From Evernia prunastri (taxonomy: Eukaryota > Ascomycota > Lecanoromycetes > Lecanorales > Parmeliaceae): 64,000 nt of DNA. The stretch is taken from positions 186,001 through 250,000 of the forward strand of contig NKYR01000030.1 of assembly GCA_003184365.1 (NCBI GenBank), given 5' to 3'. A program made the translations under genes and the position numbers. Of this stretch, positions 24,185 through 34,102 are shown one piece after another (position 1 is the first letter of the stretch; each line of letters starts with the position of its first letter). The notes under the pieces are model-generated. The model did no database searches. It was not told the origin of the DNA and saw only the letters and a list, made by a program, of their open reading frames with translations.

Positions 24185-27100
24185 CTACAACTCGATCAAG
24201 TCCACCTCCGAGAAGTCAGGAGGACTCTTTCTATACACAACCCTTCCATTGCTGTCCAAGCCCGTGAATTCATTGCTAATCCAAATGTACCTCGAAAACT
24301 TTTGCGTCCGAAGGATCTCATCATCACTCACACCTAGATCGTCTCTAGGGATCCAAATCACGGGCCTTCTAGCTCTCAACGCCTCATGCTGAAAGGCTCG
24401 CTGAACGAGCTTGTCTCGCTGGTCCGGTGTCAGGTCCTCTATTTCGTCATTGATCCCCGCGAACAGAGCTTCTCCAATCGCGTTCGTTCCACTGCGTTGA
24501 GCCTCAATATCTCGTAGTTTATTAGCGGGATGGTGCTGGCGGGGGTGCTGACGGGGTGAGAAAGCCTGTCTGTCCTGTGCAGGAGAATAGGGTGTCTTCT
24601 TCCGGGGACGGTCCGCCCAGGATGATGCCTTGAGTGGATTGAGATTTGCCCCGGCTTCCGGTGCTAGGAAGCTCAAATTGCTTGGCTCCATTCTACCACG
24701 ATCTTTGGGTACTTCGATTTTTCGCATTTCGATGCTCTCAAACGCCCTATCCGCGTCTGCAGGAGGTTCGCGATCCCTGAGGACCTCTTCATTCTCGTCA
24801 CGCTCGTGCTCGTTCTCATTCAACATCCAATGCTTTTCTTGTGCTCGTGCAAATTCTTCATCGCGCATTACAGCCTCGTCTTCCAAAGTGATGGGTAAGT
24901 ACCTCAGCAATGGACCAAATGCACCATTCAGGAGCCATTGATAGAGAACAGTAAGAATGAGAACAATTATCATGATGATACCTTGGGCCTTGCAGGGCGT
25001 GCCATATGCCTTGCCATCGCTGGAAGCATCCTTGACGAGAAAAAATAGGCCGATAAGACAAAGCTCCATGAGATACAGCCCTGTGAAGAGCTGATTGATA
25101 GCGGTGGGAAAGAGCAAGCCACCAGTGTCAAAGCGAAACTTTGTCACATAGAGCGTGTTGTACCTGTAGACTAGCCAAAATAAACTGAAGGTGATGATGT
25201 TAAAAATCATGATCAGTGGAGAGATAATGGAGTACACCAGACCTGGTAAACGTCAGCTGTTTGCGAACACGATGACATTTTCCATATTGACTTACCGATG
25301 CATGCCAGGTTGGTATAGACGGGAAAGAAAGTTCCCCACTGCATGTTGGGCAGCTTCGTTTGTCTTTGCCACTTTTGTCTGGCGGTATTGTCCAGTAGTG
25401 GTGCCAGGAGGAACCATTCGACCAAGCTTACGATTTGAACGAGATCCCCGGCGCTGACCGACAATGCTTGTAATAGCAAGTATGAGAAAAAGTAGTTCGA
25501 CGCTTTGGGTAGGTTCTGGGCCAAGATAGCGGGTACGCTTTGAGGATCTTCCGTGACCTGCGTTATAACCGTGGTAATTCCCGACGATATTGAAATCACG
25601 AGGAATACCTGCACAAAGAGAAAGGCAAAGTAATATTTTTGCACACTCAGCTCTACTGTCATGCCAGTATAGTCGCCTTGAACCTTGGCAAGGAACCGTA
25701 GAGTGACGGGGAGAAGAATCAATAGGAGCGCCAGGATAGCCTGTGGTAAAACACCTTGGATGATTGAAAACACCTCATTCGGCGCGCGAGCAAGCCAATG
25801 CAGCCACTTGACTGTGCCCGTGAGCGTCTTGATTTGCGACAGGATAGCAGTGAATGACACCGGGAAGGCCCACCCAATTACCAATCCGACAATAATAACA
25901 ATGACCACGGCGGGGCGGACATAGGACTCCCACCATTTCATTGACATGTTGTCCCAAATGACGTCGTCTGGCGAAATTTCCACAACTCTTGGAGCCATTT
26001 GGTTAGGTGTATGGTGGCTGACAGCTTGACAAGCCATGTGTGCAGCTACTTGATGATTGAACTGTACGAATGCCGAATTCATGAGTGGGAACCTTTCAGG
26101 GTTTTTTTGATCTTGCTCAATCTCAGCATTGAGTCGAGCGACTTCTTTACGGCAATAGTCGATCTTATCAACTTTCTGTCCCAATAGTGGCAACGAGATC
26201 ATCCATTGCCAACCAAAGATAGGGAGTCTCATAGATTCGCGATCCTTTTCCTTTAGATATCTATTCCACACAGGTTGATCTTCATTGGAACCATAGTCTT
26301 CACTGTAGGCGATGGGATAATCTGTTACTTTCCTCTCACCTGCTCTGTCCTTTGGCGACTCGTTACGGAGCTTCTTTATGTGGCCATTCGTCCCTTCCAA
26401 GTCTGGGCTTGATCCTGGGCCATTGACTGTAGGTTGAGCATTACACCCCGGGGTCATTGGACTTGGCCGGCTCAATGGGAATTCGTCTTCCTCCTGACCG
26501 TGAGGAGTAGGGCTTGGAATACCATATGGTACAGTCTCCTTGCGATTCCAGAAATTGAACCTTGACTTGATTGGCTGTCTGTGCTCTCCAAGTCGCTCAG
26601 GGTTACGCAATATGTCTGTATAGCCCGACTCCTGCTTGATCCTGTGATCAATGGGGGCGCCTTCGATGCCCAGCCCTTGACCATCACGACTCGGTCTCGA
26701 CCGTGAATATGTAGGCCCGTCTCGTGATGTGCTACCCCTAATAGTACTGTCGTTTGACGGCTCGCGGGACCTCTGCTGAAAGTCACTTCCTGGGCTGGGA
26801 TCACGGTTCTTATATCGATACTCAAAATCCGGCGAGATCGACCGTGACCAAGTACCGTCTAAGCCAGAGTTATTTTTGTCCACAGGTACTTGGTTTCGTG
26901 GAGTTGCTGACTTTGGAGCCGTCGGAACGTAGCCTCCTGTTGTGTTCAGCCGTTCATCGACACCCTTGCCAGCTGCCTTGAAGCCTTCGAATACATTCTT
27001 TCCAAGATTGCCAATACCGTGCCCAACAGCTTCCATCCCATGACCTACAACAGGGATTGGCAATAAATGCCTTTTCCGCTCTCGAGATTGCTCCCTTGAC

Positions 27101-28208
27101 GTTTCTTTTGGAGACTCTGCTATCGCTTCCTCTATCGTATGCCGCACTTGATGTGGATCACCGGCACTGATCCCGTCTGTCTGCGCCATGGCTACGGCTT
27201 GTTCTTCTAACGCCTCTCTGTGTTCTGATGCGGTTACCTTAGATTCCTTTCTGCCTGCTTTCTTCCCTTCCGCTTGAAGCTTGTCAAGATGTGACCGTTT
27301 TGCGTTCTTTACAAGAGAAGTCTCTGCGGACTCCAAGGAACGAGCAAGTTTGTTACGACGCTTGACCTTGTCATTCAGCTCGTCGAAATTGCGGTTGATC
27401 CAGATATTGCGGATTCCCCCCGGGAAAACATCGTAAAGTCCGTTGAGGGCCTCGAACGTGCACCATTTAGCTGGTATTGCTGTGACTAGGACAGTTGTTG
27501 CAGAAGCACGTAGCCGGTGTTGTGGTGAAGTCAGATAGGCTTGACGCAGACGGATGTAACCTCGGAGCTCATCAAAAAAGACAAAGCTTGTGTAGATGAC
27601 CACGCCAATAGCTAAGACGAGATGGGCCCAGTATCTATTGTTCTTGTCAGGCGGTACATCACCCCAAGCGAGGCGATCGAGTCCTGTAACGTTTGTATAA
27701 TCGTTTGAAGCGAATTTGCCTGTGGCAAAGCGTGGGCCTCTTCCGTGGACGAAGTTCAATGGAATGAGTATAGGGATAATCACAAACGCCATCGGAATGA
27801 AGATCTTAAGGAGGGTCCGTAAATATCGCAGGAAGAAATAGGCATCTAGCCCACATTTCTGTATGAAGTCTGAATTTGACGTCCTGAAAACGGGGAGGAT
27901 CCATTGCCAAAGGCCTTTGGGAGGTGGTGCAGTTCGTTCTCGTTCAGGAACAAGGAATGTACGTGGTCTGCTAATAAGATATCAGTATCCGCTTCAAAGG
28001 ATGTACACGAGCTTCCTTACTAGATTCGGCTGAACCTGCCATGAAGCAGTAGGAAAAGACCAAATTCGACGCCAAAAACAGCGAGGCCAGATACCAAAGA
28101 GGCAAGGAATGAGTCGAGTGAAATGCCGGCCGACTGATTCGCGTTACCACCTCGTGACAAAGCCTCACTGAACGACGTGGGCGCCGCTTCTGCTGAAGTA
28201 GAAGACAT
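24185..28208 (-). CDS. CSC1/RSN1-like (DUF221, OSCA/TMEM63-type) membrane channel
   Basis: Minus strand exons 28208-28021, 27970-25296, 25242-24185 (introns 50 and 53 nt); 1306 aa. Family members are Ca2+-permeable, osmotically or mechanically gated channels of the plasma membrane or endomembranes. The N-terminus has a first membrane span (FLASLVSGLAVFGVEFGLFL), then RPRTFLVPERERTAPPPKGL and the DAYFFLRYLR stretch typical of RSN1_TM. A cytosolic domain starts with TVLVTAIPAKW; later come FVQFNHQVAAHMACQ, PDDVIWDNMSMKWWE, and a C-terminal multi-span core (SYLLLQALSVSAGDLVQIV, FPVYTNLACIGLVYSIISPL). A roughly 250-residue Ser/Arg/Pro-rich low-complexity insertion (about 26330-27200) splits the cytosolic domain, making the protein longer than yeast Csc1 and similar to other filamentous-fungal members. 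Divergent from hexokinase. Confidence 0.9.
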
Positions 28209-29163
28209 TGGGGGTAGTTAGTAGCTATGGGGGATCCTAAGGCGTCCACATGGCATGTCGAAGGTGATAGCATACAGCGCTCAATGGCAAGATGTGTATG
28301 GAACACATGGTCAGAGTGCCCTTTTCTTACAATCTGCGACTGGCATTGGAGCCACCGAAGTAGAGTGCATAAGGTAAGGTACTTAGGAAGACGCGATTGT
28401 ACCGAGATAATTGCCAAGCTTTTCTATTAATTCACCATCAAACTCCTTAAAAATAATTAAACATAGTGGGCGGTAACCTCTCGTCCAATGATTATGAGGG
28501 AAGCTTTCCCATGATCGTTACTCACAATTTCTTAGTCACGACAAGTCTTTGGCCATGGAGCAGATGGTTTTCCTGCGCAAGAACACACGAAATATGCTTA
28601 CTCCCACACTCCTACACATACATACTGTACTATTGTTCTACCTAGACACAGCTCCTTCAGCCTCAAACCCTGATAAGGTGGGGCTGCGTGGGGCAAAACT
28701 TGGCGGCTGTTCTGGTCCTGTCATGGATGAAAGAGGTGAAAGAAAGAAAAAGAACCGTGTCTATCATTGATAGATATTAATATTATTTATTGCTTCTTCG
28801 TCTATTGCTTTCACCCACACCCACACCCACACCCACATCCAGGACCACCGAGAAGGATCAATTGAGCGCGCATTCTTCGGGGCCAAACTTTCTCCTGCGG
28901 CAACCCCCCCGCACCTATCTTCGGACCGGTAGGACCCTGCAACGCATGAATAAACCCTTACTATTTACACTTATTGTACCCTCCTATCCATCACGTCTTA
29001 GCGCCCCAAAAATGCTGACTTACTGTCATGTAGTGTGAGGTGACTTCCGGAGTTCTCAACTTTGGAAATACGTGTGAAAACCCAGCCATTTCTTCAAACG
29101 CCTAATTCCTCAATCTACAGATACTTAAGAAACATTTCAAGAGCCCCGAAACCGTGAGACAAA
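28209..29163. promoter_or_regulatory. Divergent promoter region, CSC1-like gene / hexokinase
   Basis: 955 bp between two start codons on opposite strands. Contains a (CACACC)n microsatellite (about 28811-28837) and G/C patches; no gene is supported. Confidence 0.5.
28811..28837. repeat. (CACACC)n microsatellite
   Basis: Four tandem ACCCAC units in the region upstream of hexokinase. Confidence 0.9.
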
Positions 29164-30806
29164 ATGGTTGGGTTAGGACCTCGGCGCCAGCCATCCCGAA
29201 AGGGTCCGTTATTCCTATGGGTGAAGCATGAAGCTGGAGACTGATACGGCATGATGCTTGTAGGATCAATGGCAGATGTGCCCGATGATCTTCTCGAACA
29301 GATCAAGTATTTGGAAAATATATTCACAGTGGATCAGGCTAAGCTGAAAGAGGTGACCAACCACTTCGTCAAGGAGTTGGAGAAGGGAAAGTCATCTGTC
29401 CTATTGCGCCGGTGATGAAATCCCTAACGCCTGCCAGGCCTCAGCATCGAAGGTGGCAGCATTGTCAGTAGAGCGAACCAAATATCGAAGGTCCCCCTAC
29501 GATATACTGACTTCCATGACAGCCGATGAATCCGACTTGGGTCATGGGCTTCCCTGATGGCCATGAAACTGGAACTTTCCTCGCTCTTGACATGGGCGGA
29601 ACTAATTTGCGTGTCTGCGAGATCATCTTACTGGAAGAAAAGGGCGAATTCGACATAATCCAATCGAAATATCGGATGCCGCAGGACTTGAAAACGGGAG
29701 AATCCGAAGAGCTGTGGGAGTACATTGCAGATTGCATCCAGCAATTCATTGAATATCACCATGAAGTTGAAGATCTGGAACAGTTGGACAAAATCCCTCT
29801 CGGTTTCACCTTCTCATTTCCAGCCACCCAAAACTATATAGACAATGGTATTCTCCAGCGTTGGACCAAAGGGTTTGATATCTCCGGCGTTGAGGGGAAA
29901 GATGTTGCCCCCCTTTTTGAAGCCGCCATCGCCAAAAGAAAGCTTCCCATCAGACTCAGCGCCTTGATCAATGACACCACCGGGACCCTCATTGCATCAG
30001 CGTATACCGACGACACAATGAGGATTGGCTGCATCTTTGGCACCGGATGCAATGCTGCCTATATGGAAAATTGCGGCTCCGTACCCAAGATAGCCAGCTA
30101 CAACCTGCCACCCAATATGCCTATCGCGATCAATTGTGAATATGGTGCATTCGACAACGAGCACGTAGTCCTCCCTCGTACACCTTACGACGTTGTTGTC
30201 GACAACGACTCGCCTCGCCCCGGCCAGCAAGCTTTCGAGAAGATGATAGCAGGTCTGTATCTTGGCGAATTATTTCGTCTTGTACTGGTAGATCTGCACG
30301 ATAATAAGAGCTGCAAAGTCTTTCAAGGGCAGGATATCGGCAAGCTGCGGAAAGCATACACACTTGATTCTTCCTTCCTCTCCATGATCGAAGAGGACCC
30401 TTTCGAAAATTTGTCAGAAACTGGTGATCTCTTCCTCAGAGAACTAGGCATCAAAACAAACAAACCCGAGCTAGAGCTCTGCCGCCGCCTTGCCGAGCTC
30501 ATCGGCACTCGCGCCGCCCGCCTCTCTGCTTGTGGGGTTGCAGCTATTTGCAAGAAGAAGAACATCGAGACGTGTCATGTTGGCGCCGATGGCAGCGTGT
30601 TCAACAAATATCCTCACTTTAAAGCTAGAGGAGCGGTAGCGCTCAGGGAGATATTGGACTGGCAAAAAGGTGAAAAGGATCCCATAAGCATACTGGCTGC
30701 AGAGGATGGGAGCGGTGTGGGGGCGGCGTTGATTGCCGCCTTGACGATCAAGAGAGTGAAGGCTGGCAACCTTGCAGGCATTAGAAATGTCGAGGGGATG
30801 TTGTAG
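29164..30806 (+). CDS. hxk1: Hexokinase
   Basis: Phosphorylates glucose and related hexoses with ATP in the cytosol, the entry to glycolysis. Exons 29164-29203, 29264-29390, 29445-29463, 29523-30806; about 489 aa, the usual length for fungal hexokinases. The N-terminus MVGLGPRRQPSRKG leads into the tail DLLEQIKYLENIFTVDQAKL. Motifs: LALDMGGTNLRVCEI (phosphate 1), GFTFSFPATQ (sugar), LINDTTGTLIASAY (catalytic Asp), IGCIFGTGCNAAYME, NCEYGAFDNE, and the adenosine motif VGADGSVFNKYPHF followed by AEDGSGVGAALIAAL. Exons 2/3 are a judgement: the expected donor after GAGAAGG lacks GT, so I use GTCATC at 29391 with the second AG (29443-29444), giving EKGN-IEGGS instead of the familial EKGLSIEGGS. Tail-to-tail with UTP18, 161 bp apart. 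Confidence 0.95.
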
Positions 30807-30967
30807 ATGCTGATTGACATTGAATATGAAGCTGAAGCTGGCTACTAATTCTTCCAAAATGCGGCGATGTCAGCCCTAATGTAGAAACCCCAAATGCTTT
30901 GCTCTTCTCGAGCAATGATAGGACAAATGATGATTGAATCTCTAAAACAACCGGAAGCTCTTGCTAG

Positions 30968-32805
30968 CTAAGTGCGAAGCTCCCACAGCCTGATCTTGCC
31001 TTGTTCATTTGCGACGGCCAGCATCTCGGAAGTAGGCGACCAAGCAATAGCGGTAATTCTCCCAAGCGGTGTCGAACTCGTAGGCCAGTTCCGAAACACA
31101 GTACAACTTGGCAGGTGAATCAATCTCAACGCGTCTCTCTTCCAACGGCTAGCCATGCACAGAAGTTGTCCGTCTTGCGAGAACTCCAAGTGTGAGGTTG
31201 GTGTGATTAGCTGGTCGAACGCCCTCACGGGTCTTGGCCGAGTAGGCACACTTTCTGCAGCCCAGTTTCGTCGCTCGTAGATGTTGACGATACCACTTGA
31301 GCTGCCGACTGCAACCCATCTGTCGTTCCCCAACGTCTTGGGTCCCCCTCCACGCCCCCCTAATGCCACGACTGTAGTTCCTACAGCACCTTCGTCTATC
31401 CATGTTGCAACAGCTCGTCTTTCCCGCACGTCCCACTCGACAACTTCGCCTCCTTTACCAACAAGCATCAAACCCTCTCCATCGCCCCACCAATCAAAGT
31501 CCGCAACGCCACCTTTGCCTTCCACTCTCACCTCTGCAATCCACTGGCAACTATTTGCATCGAGGACATTGATGGTGCCACCACTTTTTCGTCCAGAGCC
31601 CACAAGACCTATCCAACGGCCACACGGACTTAGCTTGAAGCGCTCCATACTGCGCTGTACTTCGCCATGCCCAATCACCCGTGACACCTTCTCTACTTTT
31701 CCAGTGTCCAAGTTCCAAATATGAAAATAGCGGCGACGACCAGAGAGAAATACTTTGTTGCCAGCTGGTTGTTGGAAAAGCGAAGTTGTGAGAGGAGTAG
31801 ACCTTAAGTGTAAAGTTGTGAGCACCGGGTTTGGATTTGGAGGATGCGGAGAGATATGGTGGAGAAAGAGCGTAGAAGAGGGACCGGAGGAGAGGAGGAT
31901 AGGATGAACGGGGTGAAATGCGAGGTTGGTTATGGCGGACTGCGAGATAATTTAGCACCAACAGGAAGAAGAAACAAGAGTAAACAAAAGCTTTACAGGT
32001 TGGGCGGTGCCGACATCTTTAGTACGGTGGATGTCGATGACTTCTGAACGGAGCTTTTTGCGAACATCTGTGCTCGTAGATCCAAGCTGAACAAGACTAT
32101 CGGTGTTCTGTAGAAGCTTGGCAAGCGGTTGAACTGATAGGTCGCCGGGTATCTCGTCCGCTGAAGTATTGGCTTCTGAGCTTTCTGAACCACTTGAAAG
32201 TTTTCTTCGTTTTTGTGATGCTACTTTTTTCGCCGCGGAGGGGTTCGCCCAGTCCGGTACTGGGTATAGTCGTTCGAATTGGCGTCGTAGCCGTTTACTG
32301 TACTCCTTTCCATTAATCAGGTCTTCAGATTCAGTAGTCCTGAGCTTCCGCAGTCTAGGATTGGAGGCCAGGGAGACGATGACACGTTCGTCGTCGCTAT
32401 CAACCCATGCCGCGACGTTGCCGTTGTCTGATAGCGATGTTTCTTGGCCCGTTTTTGAGTCGGTCAAAAGGTCTGGGATGTTCGCACCGGACGGATCGGA
32501 GTCAAGGAAGAACAGCTGCAAGGATATTGAGCGAAAGCAAGTTCGGAAGATACATGAACTTTACAAACATCAGCATCGTCAAGCTCTTCCAAAATTCCGT
32601 CTTCCAAGCCATCTGGAGCTTGTTGCCGGTCACCATCCACTACATCTTGAAGATGAGTACTAGACTCTTTATATGATTTCAATCCTTCATGAAAGCCTGA
32701 GTCGTCACCAAAGACAAGCTTCTCAAGCTCGATTTCGGTTGCATCCTTTTCCATTGGTTCGTCACAGTCGAGTCGTTCGAAGCCATCGTCCATGGCGCCC
32801 AGCAT
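30968..32805 (-). CDS. utp18: U3 snoRNP-associated WD40 protein UTP18
   Basis: Nucleolar component of the small-subunit processome, needed for 18S rRNA maturation. Minus-strand exons 32805-32569, 32515-31997, 31939-30968 (introns 53 and 57 nt); 575 aa, close to yeast Utp18. N-terminus is acidic (EIELEKLVFGDDSGF) and the first junction restores ADLFFLDSD. A conserved stretch DDERVIVSL, LRKLRTTE and EYSKRLRRQFERLYPVPDWA is followed by a basic linker, then the WD40 propeller starting at SAITNLAFHPVHPILLSS. Blades show FHIWNLDTGKV, FKLSPCGRWIGLVGS, WVAVGSSSGIVNIY, HLEFSQDGQLLCMAS and a final IRLWELRT. The first exon junction uses a GTTTGT donor, picked because it keeps the frame and the conserved LFFLD motif. 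Confidence 0.93.
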
Positions 32806-33692
32806 TGGGGATCTTGGCAGCTGGACTGGCTAGGGAGCATTCAGAGAAGACATCGTTTCGCCAGGAAAATGGCTTGGGAATTCAGGACTGTACAGCGTTA
32901 CGGGGTTACAGTGGTGGCCTATTAAGGGCGCAAAAACATCCCTAGCGGCGGAGGCGACTCAGCTCGTAGGGCTGATGTCGACCCACTAAATTTATTTTAT
33001 ATTTCACATCCACCCCAACACATGGTTGCGCCCACTGATCGATAGAGAAAAAAAAGAATAAGCTCTTCGTCAACGTCAGCGCTGCCGGACCGAACACACT
33101 GGTCCCAAGGGTCATTCAGTCTTGTGCACTGATTGATTGATTTGTTCATACTGGACACCATACAGGTTTCCCCGCAGAGGGCTTCACAGGCATCAAAGGC
33201 CCAGCCAGATACCCACTCCCTAGCTAGCTATAACTACAAGTATCATTATCAAGTGTGGATCCCCTGAGTCGCATTTGCAATAGATGACACGTTCCCAATC
33301 AGAGACGCTGTCTAGGCCATCTATCCCTTGGGGAAAAGTCTCAAAAAACCCTTAGAACTCAGAGACACTCTCGATATAGAGACAAAGGAGGGAGGTGACT
33401 ATCGGCATTACACCAGTACAACCCCTAACTCTCCCCGGCCACGCATATAGTATAGTAGATCCTCCTCTTGAAGGCCGGGCTTCTGCAAGCCGCTCGTCGG
33501 TGGGCTTCTGTCGACCCTCTTTCTCTCGTGTTATAGTCGTGATCAAGGATCCTCCCGATAGACGACTCTTTGAGATACTCATCGCTCTCGTAGCCCCTTA
33601 CGAATGAACGTGTCCGACCCCTCGTGGACGCGTGTCTTGTTATCACTGCGTTGCTCTCGGATCACGCGTGTTTTTTGACCACGCGCGGACTG

Positions 33693-33782
33693 GACCTCTG
33701 TAGGATTCGAACCCACAAGTAGCTGTATCGAGTACAGGTCTACCGTTACCAGTGGTAGTGTGTGTCAAACACCGCCGAGGTC
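33693..33782 (-). other. tRNA-like segment (possible degenerate class II tRNA or tRNA-derived repeat)
   Basis: On the minus strand GACCTC at the 5' end pairs with GAGGTC at the 3' end, and the segment carries a perfect B-box/T-arm (GTGGG-TTCGAAT-CCTAC, 5-bp stem). An extra stem-loop CTGT-ACTCGAT-ACAG could be a long variable arm; total 90 nt. However the A-box and D-arm are not canonical and the anticodon loop does not close with 7 nt, so it is probably a relic rather than a working tRNA. Confidence 0.3.
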
Positions 33783-33843
33783 AGTCTTGTGCACTGTGCA
33801 GTGAATCTTTCATCTCGAGTTTGTGACATTCTAATTAGAGTAA

Positions 33844-34102
33844 CTACTCGATATCACCTATCAATGCAATACCCTAACCCTAAATATATTCGTCTTAATA
33901 CCGATTTCTTTCAAAATAAAGCGCTGTAATGCTGAAACACTATAGTACTCATAAAACATCAATAAAGAGTCTGAAATATAATATCGTTGTCGCTATAGCC
34001 TGTTCCAAATGGTGGGCGGGGTTTTTGGTGGGGTTTCGGATATATTTAGGGTTAGGGTATTGCATTGATAGGTGTGTTGCATTGATAGGTGATATCGAGT
34101 AG
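33844..34102. repeat. Fold-back element: 49-bp inverted repeat with telomere-like units
   Basis: Left arm 33844-33892 and right arm 34037-34102 are inverted copies with one mismatch near the inner end, except that the right arm has a 17-bp tandem duplication of its GCATTGATAGGTGTGTT segment. Each arm carries CCCTAACCCTAA/TTAGGGTTAGGG, two telomere units. The 144-bp spacer is A/T-rich with no ORF. Confidence 0.85.

Noticed and set aside
30130..30857. Antisense ORFs over hexokinase
   Set aside because: Shadow frames of a strongly conserved plus-strand gene.
33691..33720. TGGACCTCTGTAGGATTCGAA as a retrotransposon primer-binding site
   Set aside because: Counting from the T-loop leaves the implied tRNA 3' end two nucleotides short of a normal CCA end, and no flanking LTR pair or pol frame is visible.
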